Positions 50,501 through 59,500 of a DNA stretch of 64,000 nt are shown piece after piece. The DNA lies in assembly GCA_947044365.1 (NCBI GenBank), contig OX345636.1, forward strand, positions 40,652,191 to 40,716,190. The letters are read 5' to 3'. The position numbers and the translations under genes were made by a program. The stretch comes from Petrosia ficiformis. Taxonomy: Eukaryota; Porifera; Demospongiae; Haplosclerida; Petrosiidae. The notes under the pieces were generated by a model, which was not told where the DNA came from, searched no databases, and saw nothing but the letters and a program-made list of their open reading frames with translations. Every line of letters begins with the position of its first letter. Positions within the stretch are counted from its first letter, which is position 1.

Positions 50501-53500
50501 GCTACAGTGTCACTTAAGCTTTTAATTAAAATTTACTTCTATTCAATTAATAATTATGGAGTTTGTGTTCCAACATAACAAACTAAAAGCTTTTAAAATG
50601 AATGATGTTACTTATTAATTATACAGTGTAGTATATACATGTACACGTATACAGACATCGATTTCATATCACTAGTATTTCAGGCTTAGAAACACATTGT
50701 CTCATTTATGGGGATTCATCTTCACCCAGACCCCTCCCCCTTCCCCTCAACAACTTCTCTGCAATGGGCTAACCTGAAATCAACTATTGCAGATTGTACA
50801 TACATGTACATGTACATGTACACATTGTAAAATACATTGTAAATTAAAAATTCTGTATATTCGACTAGTAAATATGAAATATTTTGATTTCTTTATCTGC
50901 TCCTGAAACACATTTTGCAAATGTTGTCATGTTAACCTCTGGGTATATTACTATTTTGAGGGTTATTCTTCTCAGTCTATCAATTGGAATTGCAACTGCA
51001 ACAAATATTCGATCAGTTTGGATACTCACTCATTATTTAGGTATTCAAATGTATTTTTAGCATTCAGATATTCATTTAATGTTTCCACATGCACAGAAAT
51101 TGAACATTTGAATTATAATTGCAATAAAATGGCAGCAGAGAAGTTTCTTGCTCGGTGTTCTTGCTTTCAACACCTGTAGAGTACTGAATCAACTTTGGCT
51201 GTTGTTATAAACATCTATAGCAACTGGTAACAGCAAAATAGTGAGCTAATATTTGATATCTCACTAGAAATGAGTTATGACAAAATTTCTCTGAAAGCAA
51301 GCAAATATCCTGATACATGTATTCGTTCGTTAAACTAAGCAAATATCTGGATACCAAAACCTACTATTCATTGCAGCCCTAATTGGAATCATTGTATATA
51401 CCCTATCAACAATAAAAGGTTACTACTATACAACAACTGTAGTACTGTTAATACACAGTATAGTATAGTAAAGTTGTATGTTAGTAAGATGTAATTATAT
51501 ACTGTAACATAATGTTACAATATATAATTACATGTACAGTGTATATAGAAACAGTGTTCTCAACAAACATTTTAGTATGGAAAATGTAGTGTACAGTGAT
51601 TTTATTATAATTATTGATATACACAATATTACATGTACATGTCATGTACATGTACTTACCACTTCATCCTTTACATACTTCCAAATAAAATCAAAATCAT
51701 TCTTAGCCACATCTTCACACTATATTGAAAATAAGTAATAGTTAGAACACACTTTACTGTGATTATGTGTTTTAATGTAGCACGAGGACGGGTCAATAAA
51801 GGTTGAGTTTACTTAATGCACGAGCTGAAGGCGAGCGCATTATGTAAACAAGACCTTTATTGGCCGCCCAAGTGCTACATTGAAACACACAATGCACTGT
51901 CAAGTGTGTACATTCTAAGTGATTTATTGACGATCTGGTAAACTACCACTGTTGTTGGAGCTGCTTCGTTAGTAGAGGTGAGCAAAGTGTGCAATAACTA
52001 ACTTATTGCACACAAAAGTGTGCAATAAGTGATTTAATGTTCATGTAACGCATTATCTGCACTCTGATTGGTCACAGGTCACATGATCAGCAATAAGACA
52101 TGATAATATAACATCAACAAGTCAATAAATAACATATAATACAATACATGTATGTACATGTACATGTACATAATATATGTACATGTGCATGTACACAGGA
52201 TTCTCTCCAGAAATACTTTTAAAGAAGGTGGTCCATTTATTATTACATTTATATGATATGTACAGTGTAACTTTATTATATTGTCCATATATAGGTACAT
52301 AAAAAACGATTGCAACCGTAATCAGTAGCAAATGAAATCATAAAACGATTGTTCTACTATTACAAAATATAACCTTTTTTATGTCCAGCACTGTACTTGT
52401 ACATGTACATGTATTTAAATACCAAAAGGCAGTATTTGTTTCAGAACTAGATTATTGTTGGGGATGTACTTACCCTCCCCCTCACCACTATACACACAAT
52501 AAACACTCACGTTTCTTGAGAAATCTGAAGGTAAAAGATGACATAAACTTTCAAGAGCATCTTTTACTTCATTCTGCAATAAATAGTATACATTATGAAT
52601 ACATACAAAATCATGTGACTAGCATGCTAGCAAAAGGCGTAGAAACATTTAACAAACAAACACAACAAACAAGTAGCCACATTCAGCTTAGTTTAAAATA
52701 CATTTAGTTACATATAAAAAAATCTACATATACATGTACATTTACATCATCTATATGTACATGCATGTAAATGGTCATAACAATGTATGGAATGACCAAC
52801 AATTAGTTTACATGTACCTGCACCAATTTCATAATTCTCCTTTCCATTCTGTTTTGTGTATGTCAAATTTGCTTCATTTGTTGAGTTACAATACAGTATA
52901 CACAAACATGTATTAAACTATACACTATACTATATACACATGTACAGTACATGTCAATAAAACACCACCATACAGTACAGTAATTACTCAGTAGTTTTAT
53001 TATGACACTATGTACAGTAGCTAAAAAGTGGTTTGATAGACATTGGTGTAGTGACACAGTAATTACTGTTATTGTATGGTGAAATTTTATTGACATCAGT
53101 ATAATCACTTCATGTGTTCTATACACATATATTAGTATTATAATAATCACTTCACACGAGTCTCTTCATGTGTTCTATACACATATATTAGTATTATAAT
53201 AATCACTTCATATGGGTCTCTTCATGTGTTCTATACACATATACTAGTATTATAATAATCACTTCATATGAGTCTCTTCATGTGTTCTATACACATATAT
53301 TAGTATTATAATAATCACTTCATATGAGTCTCTTCATGTGTTCTATACACATATACATGTACTAGTATTATAATAATCACTTCATATGAGTCTCTTCATG
53401 TGTTCTATACACATATTAGTATTATAATAATCACTTCATATGGGTCTCTTCATGTGTTCTATACACATATATTAGTATTATAATAATCACTTCACATGAG

Positions 53501-56500
53501 TCTCTTCATGTGTTCTATACACATATACTAGTATTATAATAATCACTTCATATGGGTCTCTTCATGTGTTCTATACACATACATGTATACTAGTATTATA
53601 ATAATCACTTCATATAGGTCTCTTCATGTGTTCTATAGACATATACTAGTATTATAATAATCACTTCACATGAGTCTCTTCATGTGTTCTATAGACATAT
53701 ACTAGTATTATAATAATCACTTCACATGGGTCTCTTCATGTGTTCTATAGACATATACTAGTATTATAATAATCACTTCATACGAGTCTCTTCATGTGTT
53801 CTATACACATATACTAGTATTATAATAATCACTTACCTCAGCTGCATTGCTGTCAACAAATGGTTTGATGAAATTAGCAGCCAATTTACACAAATCACAC
53901 AGATCTTGTTTTACTGGTTTTACCTGCAATACGAGAACATTACACATCATTAACTAAACAAATTACAAACTTTCAATGTACAGCGGGGTTCCACCGGCAA
54001 GGTGAGTGTTTAGTTCTCTACAGGGCATTGCCCACACCTTTTAATATAATTTACCTGCTGTATAACTTCTGTATTTTAAAGAGCTTAGACTTTTAATTTA
54101 TTTACATGTAGTTGGGTAGAAGATCTTCCAAGAAAGTCATGGATACAAATTCATCCTTCATTAGTGGTAGGAAGGTATCAAGGCAAGTGTTTACTTGGTC
54201 AATGAACCAGTTATCAACATGCTGCGTCTACTAGCACGCATGCGTGAGTTGCTTGACACGAGTGCAGCTGCAGCACTTGTGTGCAATGCGAGTTGTACTC
54301 TCATGCGGTTCTCATGTAGAATGCAAGCAGCAGTCGTGCATTTTGAAGTTGTGGCTGAACCTTGCTATACATATACATGTACATGTACATGTACTAGTGT
54401 TGGGATAAAGATTTGAAGGTTTGCATGTGTTTTTATTAATGTTGCTCTTACATGTACCTTGATTGACTATAGAAAACCTCCAAAACTGAATTATTGCCTT
54501 ATATAATGAGTACATGTACATGTACACATCTCCGATAACATCATGTATGTTCCTAATGTCAACATGTTCAATAGTTTGATATATTGCCCAGTACAATTAC
54601 AATGCATTACACTAGCTGTCAACTGAATGGATGAACGAACAAACGTTATACCCTTCGGAGCAAACTGTCCCTGGTTTGAAACCTGTGGTATCCGATCACA
54701 TTTTTAGTGGGTGTGGCATGCAAAACCACACGCACCAACCACATGGAAACTCGTCTACAGAGAAGACTACGTGGTGAAAGAGCATGAAATAAATTTGAAT
54801 CAAAATTTAGAATGATCCATAGAGGGTGGTGAGGAAATCGACCTTTCCGAGTCAGAGTACTGAACTACTAGCCCTTCATCTGCTGTAGGCGCTTTAAGGC
54901 ACCCCACCCACTACTAATTATTCTGCTGGAGGCACTTTAATGTGCCCAAGCTGCAATATAAATTAGTGGGCGGAGTACTTAATATCTAATTACTTGCAGC
55001 TCTGTAACTGTCACATTGCTGTAAAGAAGAGTTGTTAAGCAAGCCATTGATGTTAAATTTATGCTTCGTTATTAGTAGGAAGAGAGTATGGTGAGCGCTT
55101 GAAAATTTAGTAGTTCCACGGGCAACACCCACCTCTATACTCGCCAGCATAACTTCTGCATTTTAAGTAGCAGTGACTTTTAACTCACTTAGTTAGACAG
55201 AAGACCATCCAAGATAGCTGTAGATACCAAAAACATGCATTGTTAGCTACAAGAAAGCAGCAAGGCGAGTGTTTGAATGTGTAGTAGTCAGTGGCAACAC
55301 CCACAATTAGCATCTCTTTATCGCTATTGTTAGGCATGTAGCTTCGAATTTTTGGGCTCCATTAAACTAAAAAAACATCTTCTTCATGCTGTATGGATAT
55401 CAGTTTCTTTTATATTCCATCATTTCATACTATATTTGCAATCACAAAATTTCAACAAATTTCTTTCGCATCATGCCCACAAATGGGAATAATTGCAAAC
55501 ACATATGAAGGGTTAATTCAAAATCACAGAATATCCACCTGTTATATCATGGTCACACCCTACAACTACTCAGGCGCAGGCTCACCCCAGCTAGTAATTA
55601 TGTATAATGTATATATCATTAGTGGGTCTGACAAATTTGTGAACAGACAGACACACACACAGACACAGAATATGATTACCATACCTACAATAATACAAAC
55701 ATAAACACACACCTTGACTGGTTTAATCTGTTGTTTATTTCTCAAGAGAGATGTAGAGTTACATAATCCAAGTTGCTTACAGATATTACCAGAATCCTAA
55801 TAGATTATAATCATGCAGTATATACATGTACAATATTAGTTTATGTACTACATGAAATTTGGTATAGAAATTATAAGTGTTATTAATTATTCTTATACAC
55901 CAAATTTGGTAGACTTCCTGTCAGATCTGGGTTCAATTATAATTGAAATTGTAATTGTATTTGATACATGTACATATGTCAGTTAAGAACAAATGTAATA
56001 GCAATGTAATTTAAGTATAAGTCATAAAGATGTACTGGAGTTACACCACCATTTAGACCAATATTACTGCATATAGATAGAATTAGTATTTAGTAATTCA
56101 ATTGTAATTCAATTGTAATTGTAATTCAAATGATATTCTCTGAAATGTTATAATTGAAAGTGTAATTGTAATTGAATTTTTTTGTAATTGAACCCAGGTC
56201 TGCTTCCTGTACAAAATGGCAGAATGATTAGCGAATGTCTGATCAAAATTGTTTTGTGGGAGTGTCCGTTTTTGAAAATTAGGTATCAATAGATACAGTA
56301 CCTGACTATATACACTGTACTACTAGCTATTATGGTACTTCATTTGACTACAGTGTATAGTATATAGTATGGTGACGTTAATGATATTCATAGCAAAAAG
56401 TTTTTTTGTTTTTTTCATTGTTACAATTTCTTAAATCATTTTCATATTTGTAACACAATATTATTTTATTGAAGTTTATTATCAGTGAAAATTTGAAGTA

Positions 56501-59500
56501 TTTTGCATGTTGTATTCATGAGTTATGATCGTCAGCAGAACCAGCCACAAAGGTACATTTTTCTCCATAAACACACAAGACAAAGACTGGACACTTACTG
56601 TGCAAAGTGAATACATCCTAGTCTAAAAAACAATGAAGACCTTTTCCTTATATCTGTTTCTGTACCACAGGGGTTGTATATCATCATCCTTCTTCGACCA
56701 ATTTCTCGACAAAGTGCTTCGCTATTGCTTCGTTGTTTTGTAGGTACACGTGTAACAAATGTTTGTTCAAAATTTCAGAGCTGTACCGATTATTAGAGCT
56801 GAGAAAAATGTACCTCAGTACAACCTACTGACTTTGATTCATTATAGCAGAGATAATACCACAGGAATGTATATTTAACGCAGTTCTGCATGCGCATAGT
56901 ATTGTACTGCAACCACAAAATGAATATCATGAATAAAGTATGAATATAATTAACGGGCAATTGTATGGTTTCTCGCTTCCGCCGTACCGCCACCTTAACA
57001 TAATTTCATTCATACACTTTGACTCTACCATTGTTATACTTGGCTATTTAACAGTTAGCTGTAATTGGTATAAATAAAGTCTTTTGTCCATTAATAGTAT
57101 TGTAAAACTATTTATAAATATATGTAAAGAGTAACTAAACATTACAGTACAGTGTTATTTCACAAATAAAATCAGGTACAATTGTACTTCACGTATAATA
57201 TTCTGTTCTTACCACTTCACTTTTTACTAGGCTCCAAATCAAAGGAAAGCTTTCGTTAATGAGTTTATCACACTGTATAATCAATAATAAATAGTAAATA
57301 CATGTACATGTATACATACATACATACATACATGTACATGTACATCCATTATACTGACTCCTACAGAGGGGGATAGCACTACTAACAGTGCTACAAATAA
57401 TATCCACCAATTGGTCATTTTGTTTGATTAGTAAGAATAATAAATACAACAAAATAAGAACAGTAACCTCCCTGTGAAATTAATTATTAGTAGGGCTGGG
57501 AGGAAGGTTGAAAAACAACATTTGAAGCTTTGTCAGCAAAAACCAACAAACATTCGAAGGTTCACAAGTGTTTTTAATAATTTTTTTCTATCAATGTTGC
57601 TCTAACCTTGATTTGCTATAGAACACCCTCAAAACTGAATTATTGCTTTATAACAAATATAGTCTTGTTCCTGTCACTGTTTCTACTTGGATTTAGCATT
57701 GCTGGACAGAGAAATGAAGCAGAAGCAGAAGCAGCCAACAACACAGCCTCAACTTGTCTGAAACACGCCCTGTTGACCACGTGTTTACATTGCAGAACTG
57801 CACATGTGCATACATTAAAGTGGGTGTGGCAGTGAAGCTTCGAAGGGAGAAATTTAGCTTTGAATGCGTAGCACAATTTGGTGGTGATATATTGTTTTGT
57901 CCAGATATTTCTGTTGGACACTTTAAAAAATTATTTCGAGCAACACAACGAAATCGGGTATACATTGTATCATGTACCAATGCAGCCAAAAATCCTCAAA
58001 AAAAAATGTATACCTGCACATACATGTATATACATTGTAGTATGAGTCAATATAAAGTTAACATATACTGTACACGTACATCCTTATGTGGGATAATTGT
58101 GCATATATACATTGTACATGTATGTACAGGACAGTAAAAAATGGATCTACATGACTGTATACTATTCTGTGTATGTAGCACACATCTGCAAACAACATAT
58201 ACATGTACATGTAGGTGATAATTTCAATGTGGGAGAGTGCAACTCTGTGTCTACCACTCCATGGCTGAATAAAGCTTAATATCTTTTGCTATTGTTGAAC
58301 TCAGATAAGTTAAACCAGTTCTCAATTTTTTCATGATAGCTGGAGTTTCATATGTGAAATTGTCAATGCATCACATGTAAATAGCCATGGAAGGGTCAAC
58401 ATGATGGGTTTTGTGGACATAGCAGAACGTTTTTTTGGAGGTAGAATAAGAGAGGACTGTACATGTACATGGAACTTTTACTGATGATATAATATAAACG
58501 AATGGAGGTACAGATTTCACTTTACATCATGTACATTTGATGTATACATGTATGTCACATGCCAGTCACATGACATTGCAGCACAATGTGCTCTTACACT
58601 TTCCAGCTAGTACTCTAAATCAGGAGGGAGGATCCTTACTCCTGAATACACACATACATTACACTCACATCTTTTGCATAATCTCCAGGTAAAAGACTAC
58701 AGAATTCTTCAACAGCATTTTCTACTTCTTTCTGCAATGAATAGAATAGATTATACATGTAAATACATCTAAGATTATTAGTTTAAATATGTAGTTACTT
58801 AATACGGCATATGTAAATAAAAAGTCACTATACAGTACAATAATTACTAGTCATTATCGCACTACAGTAGTTCAAAAGTGGTTTGATAGTAATTGGTGTA
58901 CATTTTATTAACATATACTGTACATGTCAATTGAACACCACAGTAGTGAGACAGTAATTACTGTACTATACTGACAATAGACCAAAGGCAATTACTGTTA
59001 CTGTATGGTTACTTTTTACTGTACATTATACAATATACATGTACACAATGCATGTCAATAAAAGTTTACGTTTGGTTATTTTAGTGTATCGGTTATCTGC
59101 AAATTCGTACCAATAGCCACCCGATATTAATTACAGTATCAATTCCATACATGTGTACAATTTACACTTGTTAAATTCTCTTATTAAAGCTCATTGCACT
59201 TGCATGTACATGTACCATGTTGCTATTTATAAAATACTAATTTTGAACTACATGTAGTAGGTGGTAAATACAATGTACATGTATTCAAAATAAGTAATAA
59301 TTATTTAATATCAGTTACATACAATACACATGTAATGTTATACACAAACTTTCTTGTAGTTCATTTACCGTATTATACATGTTGGAAGTGTGAAATTATC
59401 AGATCGCTTATTGGTATCAGCAGATATATGCATGCAATTATCGGCTATCGAATTATCGGTAAAAATCTATATCGGTTCATCACGAAACATAGTATACATG

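Larger units (their letters stand above)
50290..53923 (-). other. Gene B SapB domain 2
   Basis: Exon A2 [21 protein letters not shown]2 with [12 protein letters not shown]2 opening [21 protein letters not shown]2 with [17 protein letters not shown]. All introns are phase 0. Confidence 0.85.

Noticed and set aside
53108..53826. Regular repeats that look like a CRISPR array
   Set aside because: The 57-bp units are contiguous with no unique spacers, in a eukaryotic intron; it is a minisatellite.
54195..54416. 73-codon plus-strand frame rich in Ala and Cys
   Set aside because: Part of the duplicated intron; its counterpart at 62.0 kb has a different, broken frame.
57754..58137. 127-codon plus-strand frame
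   Set aside because: Overlaps a dispersed hAT-like fragment and TACATG-rich DNA; no domain.
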